DNA from: JBFMHP01 sp040752855
Lineage (GTDB): Bacteria > Pseudomonadota > Gammaproteobacteria > RBG-16-57-12
Assembly: GCA_040752855.1 (NCBI GenBank)
Contig: JBFMHP010000006.1
Coordinates: forward strand, 1-64,000
Direction of reading: 5' to 3'
Length of the DNA: 64,000 nucleotides
In this document: in pieces, positions 6,203 to 14,437 of the stretch
Layout: every line of letters starts with the position of its first letter
Position numbering within the stretch: position 1 is the first letter of the stretch
The notes under the pieces: model-generated
What the model was told of the DNA's origin: nothing
Databases searched by the model: none
The model's input: the letters and a program-made list of their open reading frames with translations, nothing else
Position numbers and translations under genes: made by a program

Positions 6203-7284
6203 TCAGCCCCGGCGCGTTGTTGTTTCAGCGTGATCGCCGCTTGCACCGGATCGAGCGCCACCACCTCGTCTTGGGAGACGCCGGCCAGTACCTCGATCAT
6301 CCCGTCGGGCAGACGTTTGCCGAGGCGCACCTGGCGAAACTTCACTTGATCATTATCGATCACATACAGTGCGGTCACCTCACTGCGGTAGGCCACGGCC
6401 TGCGCCGGCACGACGAGGCGTTGTTCCTCGCCGGTGACAAAGCCCGCCTTCACCATCATGCCGGGATAGATGCCCGGTTGCCCGGCGGAGAGTTCCACCC
6501 GCACCTGAAAGGTGTGGCTGCGTTCATCGGCAAAGGGATAGATGGTCAGCTTGCTGGCGGGGAGCGCGGTGTGCGCGGCATCGTCCAAGAGGATGCGCGC
6601 CTTGTTGTATCGACGGATCTGGTCGACGGCTTGTTGCGGCACCCGCGTGGTGGCGCGCAGTTCCTTGAGCGAGAAACCCGACATGAGCGGCTGGCCGACG
6701 CGGGCCACCTCGCCGACTTGCACATGGCGCTTGGTAACGATCCCGCTGTACGGCGCGCGCACCACGGTGTAACCCTGCTGTTCCTCGGACTGTTGCAGGC
6801 GCGCCTCGACCGCCTTCAAGCGTTCCTCGCTGGACTTCAAGGCCGCCACCGCCTTGTCGAGATCGGCCTTGGGCAGCAGCTTGCGCGCGTAGAGATCGCT
6901 GATGCGCTGGTGATCGGCCTGCGCCTGTTCGTGCCGGGCCTGCTGTTCACGCAACGCGGCTTGCGCGGCGGTGACATCCGCCTTCTGCTGCCTGCTCTCG
7001 AAACGCATGATCACCGCGCCCTGCGGCACGTAATCATCCACATCGTAATTGATCTCGACGATGCGCCCGGCGGTCTCGGCCGAGACCGTGGCCTGATGCA
7101 CCGCCTCGATGGTCGCATCATAGACCTGCTCTTTGACCACGGTCTGATACGCCACCTTGGTTGTCGCCATGGGCTGATCCGCGGCGTATGCACTGCCTGC
7201 CAGCACGAGATAAGACATAACGCCGAATGCCCCGATGCGCCTGATCGCGCCCAGTGCCGCGGCTATCCGTGTGTGTCGTTTCAT
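6199..7284 (-). CDS. RND efflux periplasmic adaptor (membrane fusion protein)
   Basis: The product has 361 residues from the ATG at 7284, which gives a basic N-terminus and a hydrophobic signal ending VLAGSAYA-AD. It is followed by the barrel-sandwich hybrid half (QATVSAETAGRIVEINYDVDDYV), a coiled-coil alpha hairpin (about 95-165, rich in Ala/Gln/Glu), the second lipoyl half (GYTVVRAPYSGIVTKRHVQVGE) and beta-barrel/MP domains with YPGMMVKAGF. This is the HlyD/AcrA layout. The processing site lacks a lipobox cysteine, so it is a soluble or loosely anchored adaptor. It is first in the operon and lies behind the palindrome at 7358-7377. Confidence 0.92.
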   Translation of the reverse strand: MKRHTRIAAALGAIRRIGAFGVMSYLVLAGSAYAADQPMATTKVAYQTVVKEQVYDATIEAVHQATVSAETAGRIVEINYDVDDYVPQGAVIMRFESRQQKADVTAAQAALREQQARHEQAQADHQRISDLYARKLLPKADLDKAVAALKSSEERLKAVEARLQQSEEQQGYTVVRAPYSGIVTKRHVQVGEVARVGQPLMSGFSLKELRATTRVPQQAVDQIRRYNKARILLDDAAHTALPASKLTIYPFADERSHTFQVRVELSAGQPGIYPGMMVKAGFVTGEEQRLVVPAQAVAYRSEVTALYVIDNDQVKFRQVRLGKRLPDGMIEVLAGVSQDEVVALDPVQAAITLKQQRAGAE

Positions 7285-7357
7285 ATGACGATTCCCCATC
7301 CAACGAGACTGAATTCGATGATTAGGCCAGATCAACGGCCTCGCTTGCCACTATAGT

Positions 7358-7377
7358 ATATTAGAGTTTTCTAATAT
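7358..7377. promoter_or_regulatory. Operator-like perfect palindrome before the RND operon
   Basis: ATATTAGA (7358-7365), four bases, then TCTAATAT (7370-7377) is an exact 8-4-8 inverted repeat. On the minus strand it lies between a TTGAAT -35-like and a TATACT/CTATAG -10-like element of the adaptor gene. It suits a dimeric repressor such as an ArsR- or TetR-type protein, but no regulator gene is adjacent. Confidence 0.65.
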
Positions 7378-7397
7378 TCAAGCCAGGCAACCGCCCC

Positions 7398-8831
7398 TCA
7401 CGACAGCGCCTCTCGCATAGCGTCGCGCCAGGATCGAAACCGCTGCTCAAGCGCCGGGCGATGTTGCGGCGCAAATCGTTTGACTGCACCCGGATTGCGC
7501 CATGTCGCGGGTTGACCGGCAAGTAGATAACAGGCCCCGCGCGCGGTCGCCTCCTGCGCTTCGGGACGCGCCACGTCCAATCCCGCCACATCCGCCAGCC
7601 GTTGGCACAGGCCATCGAGCACACTCATTCCACCGGTGACCACAATCTGCTTGGCCGGCGATGTATACCGCGCCAGCTCATCGAGGTTTTCCTTGATCAG
7701 GAACACGACGCTCTCGATCACCGCGACGATCTTCTCACTGTTCGGACCCTCGCCGATAAACCGCGACATAAACTGCGGCCGCCAGTACGGGGTGCCCAGG
7801 CCCGATACGCCATTGAGGAACAGCGGTGGATTGGTCGAATGCGCCAGCCAGTGCGGTAACTCGGCATGCAGGACATGCTCGTCGATACCCAGGGTTTGCG
7901 CCGCCCAATGCAAGGCGCTGCCCGCGCCGTTGACCGTCCCTTCCAGGGCGTACAGTGTCTGCGTGGCGTCTTGCATCACCACGCTGCTGAGCAATCCCGG
8001 CGTCGCGCCCGGATAGGCCGGCACGATCCGCTGCACGAAGGCGCCAGTGCCGATGTTGAGATAAACCGTCTCGGGATCGGGCGCGCCGAACGCGAAGGAC
8101 GCGGCGGATTGATCGCCGTTCAAGAGCGTCAATGGCACACTGCCGCCACCCACCGGCAATGTGCCGTAATGATGACAACTGGGTACGACCTTCGGCAAAG
8201 GCTGGAGCGCCACGCCAAACAATGCCGCGAGCTCTGTGTCCCACTCAAGGGTTTGCACATTCAGCAACTGGGTGCGCGAGGCGTTGGCGGGATCGACCAG
8301 CAGCGGTCGCTCCCGCAACAGCCGAAAGGCCAGGAAACTCGCCATCGATCCCCACGCCAAGGAACCGTGCTCCATGGCGCGCTGCACTTGGGGAAGATGG
8401 TCCAGGCACCAGCGCAGTTTGCTCGCCCCGTAATGCGGGGTGAGAAACAGGCCGGTTCGCTCCTGCACCCACCGCGCGCGATCCTCGAATTGCCTCAGCC
8501 AGCCGGCCATGCGCCGGTCCTGCCAACTGATGATGGGTGACAGCGCCGCGCCGCTCCGGCGATGCCAACACACGACATTGGAGCGCTGTGTGACCAGCCC
8601 GGCGGCCCGTAGCGCCACCTGCCGTTCGCCCAGTTGCGCCACGGCCTCGGAGATCGCCGTAAGCACAGAGCCGACCACCTCCTCGGCCTCATATTCCATC
8701 CAATCGGCTTGCGGTGTATGCGCCCGAATCTCGGCCACCCCCTGCGCGATCGGCGTGCCGTCCTGGTCGAAGACGATGGCGCGGCTGGCGTGGCCGCCTT
8801 GATCGATGACCAGATAGAGTGGTGCTGTCAT
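7398..8831 (-). CDS. FGGY-family carbohydrate kinase, glycerol kinase-like
   Basis: This 477-residue protein has the two actin-like domains of FGGY kinases. YLVIDQGGHASRAIVFD aligns with the first phosphate loop of GlpK (ALDQGTTSSRAVVMD), then come EYEAEEV, ITNQR-like LVTQRSNVVCW, and LNGDQSAASFAFG with the catalytic Asp. YLNIGTGAFV and VTGGMSVLDGLCQRLAD near the end are the second ATP site. The first loop departs from glycerol kinases (GGHASRA for GTTSSRA), and the protein is about 25 residues shorter. Neighbouring glycerol-3-phosphate dehydrogenase-like and glycerophosphodiesterase genes support glycerol or a close analogue as substrate. Confidence 0.8.
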   Translation of the reverse strand: MTAPLYLVIDQGGHASRAIVFDQDGTPIAQGVAEIRAHTPQADWMEYEAEEVVGSVLTAISEAVAQLGERQVALRAAGLVTQRSNVVCWHRRSGAALSPIISWQDRRMAGWLRQFEDRARWVQERTGLFLTPHYGASKLRWCLDHLPQVQRAMEHGSLAWGSMASFLAFRLLRERPLLVDPANASRTQLLNVQTLEWDTELAALFGVALQPLPKVVPSCHHYGTLPVGGGSVPLTLLNGDQSAASFAFGAPDPETVYLNIGTGAFVQRIVPAYPGATPGLLSSVVMQDATQTLYALEGTVNGAGSALHWAAQTLGIDEHVLHAELPHWLAHSTNPPLFLNGVSGLGTPYWRPQFMSRFIGEGPNSEKIVAVIESVVFLIKENLDELARYTSPAKQIVVTGGMSVLDGLCQRLADVAGLDVARPEAQEATARGACYLLAGQPATWRNPGAVKRFAPQHRPALEQRFRSWRDAMREALS

Positions 8832-9135
8832 GCCTGTTTATCACTCCTAGCGACTTGTGCCGGCCCGCGCATATTTAAATGCTACACTTGATGTTATTAA
8901 CGCGGCGATCAAATATATTTGCGATGCATTCTGGATACTTCCTGCTCCCTGAGGGATGTCTCCGTGGGTCGAGGATGAAATTACCCCCTCACCCTAGCCC
9001 TCTCGACTCGGATTCCGGACTTCGTCCTACCGACTCCATCCATGGAGTCGTCCCTGAGGGAGAGGGGATAAAAACAGATATCGTTTGTCGCCGTGTTAAT
9101 AATGTCACTGTGCTGAAAATATCGAGGAAGCCGCA
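8832..9135. other. Intergenic region between divergent kinase and lipoprotein genes
   Basis: The left part is AT-rich and probably carries the kinase promoter. The remainder is dominated by the repeat element at 8981-9070. No further gene is seen. Confidence 0.5.
8981..9070. repeat. Dispersed-type repeat with CCCCTCACCCTAGCCCTCTC / GAGGGAGAGGGG ends
   Basis: The left end CCCCTCACCCTAGCCCTCTC and right end GAGGGAGAGGGG form an imperfect inverted repeat around about 60 bp. An inner GACTCCATccATGGAGTC hairpin is also present. Very similar elements are scattered in many proteobacterial intergenic regions. Only one copy is in this window. Confidence 0.6.
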
Positions 9136-9825
9136 ATGATCCGCCTATTCTTCCCCCTGATGATTGTGTTACTGCTGCTGGGATGCGCCCCGCGCGCCCT
9201 CCAGGTGCAGGTCGATGCCATCTCCAACCCGGCGGTCACCGAACCGGGCAAGCGCTATCAGCTCAAGAGCGGCATCGCCCACGTCAATGAGAACGATCTC
9301 TACTTCCAGGAGTTCAGCCAGATCATTCACCGCAGCTTGCAGCAGCGCGGCTTCAGTCCGGCCGCCAATCCCGATGAGGCCGAGATTATCATCCTGCTGA
9401 GCTACGGCGTCAGCGGCGGCAAGACCGAGCGTTACACCTACAGCACCCCGATCTATGACTTTGTCGGCGGTGATACCTATACCATACAAGAAACCACCAA
9501 GGACAATACGGGCAAGGAAACCACGACGACCAGCCGCATCTACGTGCCATTGACCACGCGCGTGGTCGGCCGCGACATCCGTGAAGGCAGCTACACGACG
9601 TACACCGCGCACTTGATGCTGGAGGCGCGCGATCCCAAGGCAGATAAAAACGCCGCTGCGCTGTGGCGGGCGACGGCGGAGGTGACCAGCCCCAATAATG
9701 ATTTACGCGGGCTGATGCCTGTCCTGGCCAGCGCCCTGCAACCCTACCTGGGCGCGAATACGGGACGGGTGATCACGCTCAAGCTCGAACCCAATGATCC
9801 CCAAGTGCAACAATTAATGCGATAA
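9136..9825 (+). CDS. Outer-membrane-type lipoprotein, DUF4136-like
   Basis: The 229-residue protein has a hydrophobic signal and lipobox (LLLLGC, Cys17), so it should be lipid-anchored. Residue 18 is Ala, so there is no inner-membrane retention Asp. The body has a segment about 75-90 (RGFSPAANPDEAEIIILLSYGVSGG), as in DUF4136-like lipoproteins where short proteins carry a poorly conserved beta-rich fold. A central Thr-rich stretch (TIQETTKDNTGKETTTT) is probably a loop. The gene is convergent with the glycerol-3-phosphate dehydrogenase gene (18 bp between stops) and interrupts the glycerol cluster on the opposite strand. Function unknown. Confidence 0.75.
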   Translation: MIRLFFPLMIVLLLLGCAPRALQVQVDAISNPAVTEPGKRYQLKSGIAHVNENDLYFQEFSQIIHRSLQQRGFSPAANPDEAEIIILLSYGVSGGKTERYTYSTPIYDFVGGDTYTIQETTKDNTGKETTTTSRIYVPLTTRVVGRDIREGSYTTYTAHLMLEARDPKADKNAAALWRATAEVTSPNNDLRGLMPVLASALQPYLGANTGRVITLKLEPNDPQVQQLMR

Positions 9826-9843
9826 GGGACACGTGCGGATTGA

Positions 9844-11013
9844 TCACGAAGGTGTGAGTGACAATTGGCGGGTATCCGCCACCGCCTTGCGCATCGGCAG
9901 GCTGGCGTGCAGCCGATCCATCACCTTCCCCGCCGTCGCCCGATAAGCGGTGAGCTTGCCGCCGTAGATGCTCAGCAGGCGCGGCTTTTCCGCACGATCC
10001 ACATGCAGGATGGTTTCCCGCGAACGCCCGAAGGCCGCGCCTTGGGCGCTGGGCAGCACCCGCAGTCCGGCAAAGCGTGCGATGACGTTGGCATCGCGCA
10101 GTTGCGCGAAATAGTATCCGGCAGTCTCGAGCAAATACCGTTCTTCTTCCACCGTGGGCGCGACCTGCGCCGGGTCGCCAGAAAAGGCCTTTTCCGTGGT
10201 GCCGAGCAGTACTTGATCCTGCCAGGGGATGGTAAACACCGCGCGCCGGTCCTGCGGCGCCTCCAGGTAATAGATGCCCTTGGCCAGGTGGCCTTCGAGC
10301 ACCAGATGGGTGCCCTGCACTAGGTCCACGGCGACGGTGGACGGCATGGGGGTGATCTGTTGCAAGACGCGATTGACCCACGGCCCGCTGGCGTTGACCA
10401 GGACCTTGGCCTGCAACCGCTGCTCCACACCCTGTTGGCTCAGGTGCACCTCGCAGCCCTCGGCAGTGAGCTCTGCGCCAACAAACGCCGCCGGCATGAA
10501 CAGTTCGGCGCCAAGGGATTGCGCCGAGCGCATCACCGCCTGGGTGAGCAGCGCATCGTCAGTCTGGCCGTCCCAATATTGGAAGACGGCCTGCAATCCG
10601 CCTGTTTTCAAGCCATCCAAGCCGCCCCACTCGGTTCGCGGCACGCGGCGGAAGCCCGCACCGCGTTGAAAGCTCGCCAAGACGGCATACAGACTCAATC
10701 CAGCCGTGATCTGCCAGGGACGGCGCGTGGTCTCGCGATAGATCGGGATGTGAAACGGCACCAGGCGTACCAGTTCGGGGGCGAGTTTCAACAACAGCGT
10801 GCGCTCGTGCAGACATTCGCGCACCACCCCTAATTGCGCGCTTTCTAGATAGCGCAGGCCGCCGTGAATGAGTTTGCTGGAACGGCTCGACGTGCCCCAG
10901 GCCAGCGCGCGCTGCTCGATCAAGGCGACCGAATGACCGCGCGCAGCCGCCGCCTGGGCCACGCCCACGCCGTGGATGCCGCCGCCGATGACGATCACAT
11001 CATAACTTCGCAT
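9844..11013 (-). CDS. glpD: FAD-dependent glycerol-3-phosphate dehydrogenase-like oxidoreductase
   Basis: The 389-residue protein opens with a dinucleotide-binding motif, VIVIGGGIHGVGVAQ. It has the GlpD signature GTSSRSSKLIHGGLRYLE at about 40-57, a DAO-family middle part (QYWDGQTDDALLTQAVM, LVNASGPWVNRVL) and GGKLTAYR, the glycerol-phosphate binding end. It should oxidise glycerol 3-phosphate to dihydroxyacetone phosphate with electrons to quinone. At 389 residues it lacks the roughly 110-residue C-terminal cap domain of E. coli GlpD (501), so it may be a shortened variant. It overlaps the diesterase gene by 14 bp and is co-transcribed downstream of it, giving a diester to DHAP route. Confidence 0.85.
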   Translation of the reverse strand: MRSYDVIVIGGGIHGVGVAQAAAARGHSVALIEQRALAWGTSSRSSKLIHGGLRYLESAQLGVVRECLHERTLLLKLAPELVRLVPFHIPIYRETTRRPWQITAGLSLYAVLASFQRGAGFRRVPRTEWGGLDGLKTGGLQAVFQYWDGQTDDALLTQAVMRSAQSLGAELFMPAAFVGAELTAEGCEVHLSQQGVEQRLQAKVLVNASGPWVNRVLQQITPMPSTVAVDLVQGTHLVLEGHLAKGIYYLEAPQDRRAVFTIPWQDQVLLGTTEKAFSGDPAQVAPTVEEERYLLETAGYYFAQLRDANVIARFAGLRVLPSAQGAAFGRSRETILHVDRAEKPRLLSIYGGKLTAYRATAGKVMDRLHASLPMRKAVADTRQLSLTPS

Positions 11014-11764
11014 ACGCCGCTCGCTTGCGCGCCAATGTCGGATCGCGATACATCTCGGCCACCGCCTTGGTCTCGATGATATCCGCGCCGCGCTGGGCCA
11101 AGTTCAAGGCCAAGGCCGGATCGATGACATCGAAGATCACCCATTGCCACGGTCCCGGCCAGAATCGTTCCAGATCGGCGGGGATCTCATCGACATCGCC
11201 GAAGAGATACTCCGGCCGCAAGGCCTCGGCCTGTTGGCGCGTGGCGGCATCGAAGTGCTCGATCACCCAGCCGATGCGCGGCACGCCGCTTGCGCGTGCA
11301 CGTTCAAGGATCGCCACGTCATAGGAAATCACCACCGCCTGATCCAGATGCGGTTGGATCACCGCATGCACCTGCTCCCACACCCGCGCGTGGCCGAACT
11401 GCTGCAGGCTCTTGCGCTTGATCTCGACGAACATCTTCGCCTGCGGCCAGTGCGCGATCAGCGCCACCATGGCGTCGAGGCGCGGGATCTTCTCGCCGCG
11501 ATATTTCTCGCCGAAACGATCCGTCTGCGCAGCATCGATGCGGACCAGTTCGTCGGCCGTCAGATCGAAGATCCGACCTTCCTGGCCGGTGGTGCGGTTG
11601 AGCTCCCGATCGTGGAAGACCATCGGCACGCCATCGCGGCTCAAATGCACGTCGAATTCAACCGCCGGACAACCCAGTTCCAGCGCCGCGCGAATGGCGC
11701 TCAGGGTGTTTTCCGGATAGGCCAGCATATAGCCGCGGTGCGCAACCAGCTCAGGGATATTCAT
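11000..11764 (-). CDS. Glycerophosphodiester phosphodiesterase
   Basis: The product has 254 residues from the ATG at 11764. The family starts with ELVAHRGYMLAYPENTLSAI, carrying the catalytic His-Arg and Glu-Asn, followed by EFDVHLSRDGVPMVFHDRELNRTT with the metal-binding Glu/Asp and catalytic His. No signal peptide is present, so it is cytosolic (UgpQ type). It hydrolyses glycerophosphodiesters to glycerol 3-phosphate, which the overlapping downstream dehydrogenase can oxidise. An open frame extends upstream to 12037, but that part lies across the promoter and the antisense of the Nudix gene and has no family similarity. Confidence 0.92.
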   Translation of the reverse strand: MNIPELVAHRGYMLAYPENTLSAIRAALELGCPAVEFDVHLSRDGVPMVFHDRELNRTTGQEGRIFDLTADELVRIDAAQTDRFGEKYRGEKIPRLDAMVALIAHWPQAKMFVEIKRKSLQQFGHARVWEQVHAVIQPHLDQAVVISYDVAILERARASGVPRIGWVIEHFDAATRQQAEALRPEYLFGDVDEIPADLERFWPGPWQWVIFDVIDPALALNLAQRGADIIETKAVAEMYRDPTLARKRAAYAKL

Positions 11765-11914
11765 AGGGCCCTCGATTCTCAGAAGTCGGATATCACTATC
11801 ATCGGCAGGCGGCTGGACAGATAAAGCGGCCGGCCAGATAGCCCGCTCAACACTCGGCAATTCATGATATAAGATTAGGGATATCCCAGGTAATCCCACG
11901 ACAGGAAGGAGCGC

Positions 11915-12346
11915 ATGCCCCAGGTCAAACAAGTATCCGCCGGCATCGTCCTCGTCAAACGGGGCAAGACCGGCTGGAATTTCCTGTTGCTGCGTTCGTT
12001 TGATGTCTGGGATTTCCCCAAAGGCGGCATCGAGCAAGGTGAAGATCCTCTACAGGCGGCCATCCGCGAGGTCGAGGAAGAAACCACGATCACCGACCTC
12101 GAGTTCCTGTGGGGCTATGATTACATCGACACCCACCCTTACCGCGGCGGCAGCAAGATCGCCCGCTACTACGTCGCCCTCACCCGTCAGAAAGAGATCT
12201 CACTGCCGATCAATCCCCAGCTGGGGCGACCGGAACACGAGGAATATCGCTGGTTGAATTATCACGAGGCCTACCCCATCCTCACCACGCGCGTGCGGCG
12301 CGTGCTGAGGTGGGCGCGGGGTGTCATCGAAGGGATACCCGAATAG
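11915..12346 (+). CDS. Nudix hydrolase
   Basis: This 143-residue single-domain protein carries the Nudix box as GGIEQGEDPLQAAIREVEEETTI at about 35-57. The G-x5-E-x7-REVEEE metal-binding core is intact; the usual Gly near the end is Thr. The N-terminus VSAGIVLVKRGKTGWNFLLLRS and WDFPKGG resemble diadenosine-polyphosphate/RppH-like hydrolases. It probably cleaves a nucleoside diphosphate derivative. The gene is divergent from the diesterase gene and has an AGGAAGGAG ribosome site. Confidence 0.85.
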   Translation: MPQVKQVSAGIVLVKRGKTGWNFLLLRSFDVWDFPKGGIEQGEDPLQAAIREVEEETTITDLEFLWGYDYIDTHPYRGGSKIARYYVALTRQKEISLPINPQLGRPEHEEYRWLNYHEAYPILTTRVRRVLRWARGVIEGIPE

Positions 12347-12359
12347 CCCAGAAGATACC

Positions 12360-12532
12360 TGTAGGAGCGAGCCCTGCTCGCGAATGATCAAGATTCGCCT
12401 GCGCGGCAGGCTCCTACAGGGGGGATGTCTAGGAGCTTGCCTGTAGCTCGCCCGTAGGAGCTTGCCCTGCAAGCGAACAACAATCCCCGCTAACCACGAA
12501 ACCCTGTTCGCCAGCAGGGCTGGCTCCTACGG
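12360..12532. repeat. REP cluster (two inverted REP pairs)
   Basis: GTAGGAGCGAGCCCTGCTCG at 12361 is followed by an inverted partner ending GGCAGGCTCCTACAG at 12419. A second pair starts at 12453 (GTAGGAGCTTGCCCTGCAAG) and ends at 12532 (CAGGGCTGGCTCCTAC). These are typical Pseudomonas-style REP hairpins between the convergent Nudix and fabB genes. No REP-associated transposase is in the window. Confidence 0.85.
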
Positions 12533-12568
12533 TTTGCGCATGGCTGGCGGAATCGATCCGCGGAAGAA

Positions 12569-13786
12569 TCAGCCCTTGTAGCGCTGCATTACCAAGGTCG
12601 CGTTGGTACCGCCGAAACCGAAGCTGTTGCTCATCACGGTGTTGAGCTGAACATCGGTGCGGGTCTCGCGCACGATCGGCATGCCCTCGGCCTCGGGGTC
12701 CAGGTTCTGGATGTTCGCCGAGGCGGTGATGAAGCCTTCCTGCATCATGATCAGCGAATAGATCGCCTCGTTGGAACCGGCCGCGCCCAGGGCATGGCCG
12801 GTGAGCGATTTGGTCGAGCTGATCGGCGGCATCTTGTCGCCGAACACCGCCTTGACGGCCTGCAGCTCCTTGATGTCACCCGCCGGGGTGCTGGTGCCGT
12901 GGGCATTGATGTAATCGACCGGGCCCTTCACGGTGGCCATGGCCTGCTGCATGCACCGCAGCGCGCCCTCACCGGAGGGGGCGACCATGTCGTAGCCGTC
13001 GGAGGTCGCGCCATAGCCCACTAATTCAGCATAGATCTTGGCGCCGCGCGCCAGGGCGTGTTCCAGTTCCTCCAGCACCACCACACTACCACCGCCGGAG
13101 ATGACAAAGCCGTCACGATCGGCATCGTAGGCGCGCGAGGCGTGCTGCGGATCATCGTTGTACTTGGACGACAACGCGCCCATGGCGTCGAACAATAGCG
13201 TCATGGTCCAGTGCAGCTCCTCACCGCCGCCGGCGAAGACGATGTCCTGCTTGCCCATCTGGATCAGCTCGTAACCGTTGCCGATGCAATGCGCGCTGGT
13301 GGCGCAGGCCGAGCTGATGGAGTAATTGACGCCCTTGATCTTGAAGGCGGTGCTCAGGCAGGCGGAATTGGTGCTCGACATGGTGCGCGGCACCATGTAC
13401 GGACCGACGCGGCGGATGCCCTTCTCGCGCAGGGTATCGGTGGACAGCAGCAGATTCGAGGTCGAGGGCCCGCCGGAGCCGACGATCAATCCCGCACGCG
13501 GGTTGGAGACTTGCTCGTCCGACAGGCCGGCGTCTTCCACCGCCTCGCGCATGGCGATGTAGTTATAGGCGGCGCCATCGCCCATGAAGCGACGCAGCTT
13601 GCGGTCGATCAGCGCATCGCAATCGATGTTCAAGGCCCCATGCACATGGGAGCGAAAGCCGAGATCGGCGTATTCCTGACAAAACACGATGCCGGAACGG
13701 CCCTGGCGCAGGGACTCGGTGACTTCTTGCTTATTGTTTCCGATGCTGGAAACAATGCCCATGCCGGTGATAACGACTCGTCTCAA
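12569..13786 (-). CDS. fabB: Beta-ketoacyl-ACP synthase I
   Basis: This 405-residue condensing enzyme has the full thiolase-fold length. SSACATSAHCIGNG holds the active-site Cys, NAHGTSTPAGD the first His, and SLTGHALGAAGSNE the second His, with the closing NSFGFGGTNATLV. It elongates acyl-ACP in type II fatty acid synthesis. Linkage to fabA, 11 bp downstream of the fabA stop, identifies it as FabB, needed for unsaturated fatty acids, rather than FabF. Confidence 0.97.
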   Translation of the reverse strand: MRRVVITGMGIVSSIGNNKQEVTESLRQGRSGIVFCQEYADLGFRSHVHGALNIDCDALIDRKLRRFMGDGAAYNYIAMREAVEDAGLSDEQVSNPRAGLIVGSGGPSTSNLLLSTDTLREKGIRRVGPYMVPRTMSSTNSACLSTAFKIKGVNYSISSACATSAHCIGNGYELIQMGKQDIVFAGGGEELHWTMTLLFDAMGALSSKYNDDPQHASRAYDADRDGFVISGGGSVVVLEELEHALARGAKIYAELVGYGATSDGYDMVAPSGEGALRCMQQAMATVKGPVDYINAHGTSTPAGDIKELQAVKAVFGDKMPPISSTKSLTGHALGAAGSNEAIYSLIMMQEGFITASANIQNLDPEAEGMPIVRETRTDVQLNTVMSNSFGFGGTNATLVMQRYKG

Positions 13787-13797
13787 AATCTTACCTC

Positions 13798-14313
13798 TTA
13801 AAATTCGTCGGTTTTGGTGAACAGACCCACGCGCAGGTCATTGGCGGCATAGATTTCGCGGCCATCCACCTCCATGCGCGCGTCCGCGATACCCATGACG
13901 AGTTTGCGCATGATCGTGCGTTTAATGTTTATATAATAGGTGATTTTCTTGGAATTGGGAGTCACTTGGCCGGTAAAGCGCACTTCGCCGGCCCCCAGGG
14001 CACGGCCACGGCCGAGACCGCCCATCCAGCCCAGGTAAAACCCCACCAGTTGCCACATCGCATCCAGCCCCAGACACCCCGGCATGACGGGATCGCCCTG
14101 GAAGTGGCACTCGAAGAACCAGAGGTCGGGGGAAATATCCAGCTCAGCGATGATCTGCCCCTTGCCATGATCGCCGCCTTCATTGCTGATGTGCGTGATA
14201 CGGTCGAACATCAACATCGGCGGCAGGGGGAGCTGGGCGTTGCCGGGACCGAACAATTCGCCACGCCCGCATTGCAGCAGTTCTTCGCGGGTAAAACTCG
14301 ATTTTCTTGTCAT
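13798..14313 (-). CDS. fabA: 3-hydroxydecanoyl-ACP dehydratase/isomerase
   Basis: The product has 171 residues from MTRKSSFTREELLQCGRGELFG, matching the E. coli FabA start and length (172). The active-site segment FFECHFQGDPVMPGCLGLDAMWQLVGFYLGW contains the catalytic His and Asp. FabA introduces the cis double bond of unsaturated fatty acids, which FabB then elongates; the two genes form an operon. An upstream in-frame extension to 14349 is not used, because the family starts at this methionine. Confidence 0.97.
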   Translation of the reverse strand: MTRKSSFTREELLQCGRGELFGPGNAQLPLPPMLMFDRITHISNEGGDHGKGQIIAELDISPDLWFFECHFQGDPVMPGCLGLDAMWQLVGFYLGWMGGLGRGRALGAGEVRFTGQVTPNSKKITYYINIKRTIMRKLVMGIADARMEVDGREIYAANDLRVGLFTKTDEF

Positions 14314-14437
14314 ATCGTATGGACACCCAAGCGCGCCAAACCGCGCCACAACAGATTTCTGTGAAAAAATTCCGGGGGATTATACTGCAAATGAGTGCCA
14401 GAACCTAATCGGCCTCTATTCCTGGTATTCCGATCGG

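Noticed and set aside
11765..12037. N-terminal extension of the glycerophosphodiesterase frame
   Set aside because: It covers the divergent promoter and the start of the Nudix gene and has no similarity to the family. The diesterase motif begins two residues after the ATG at 11764.
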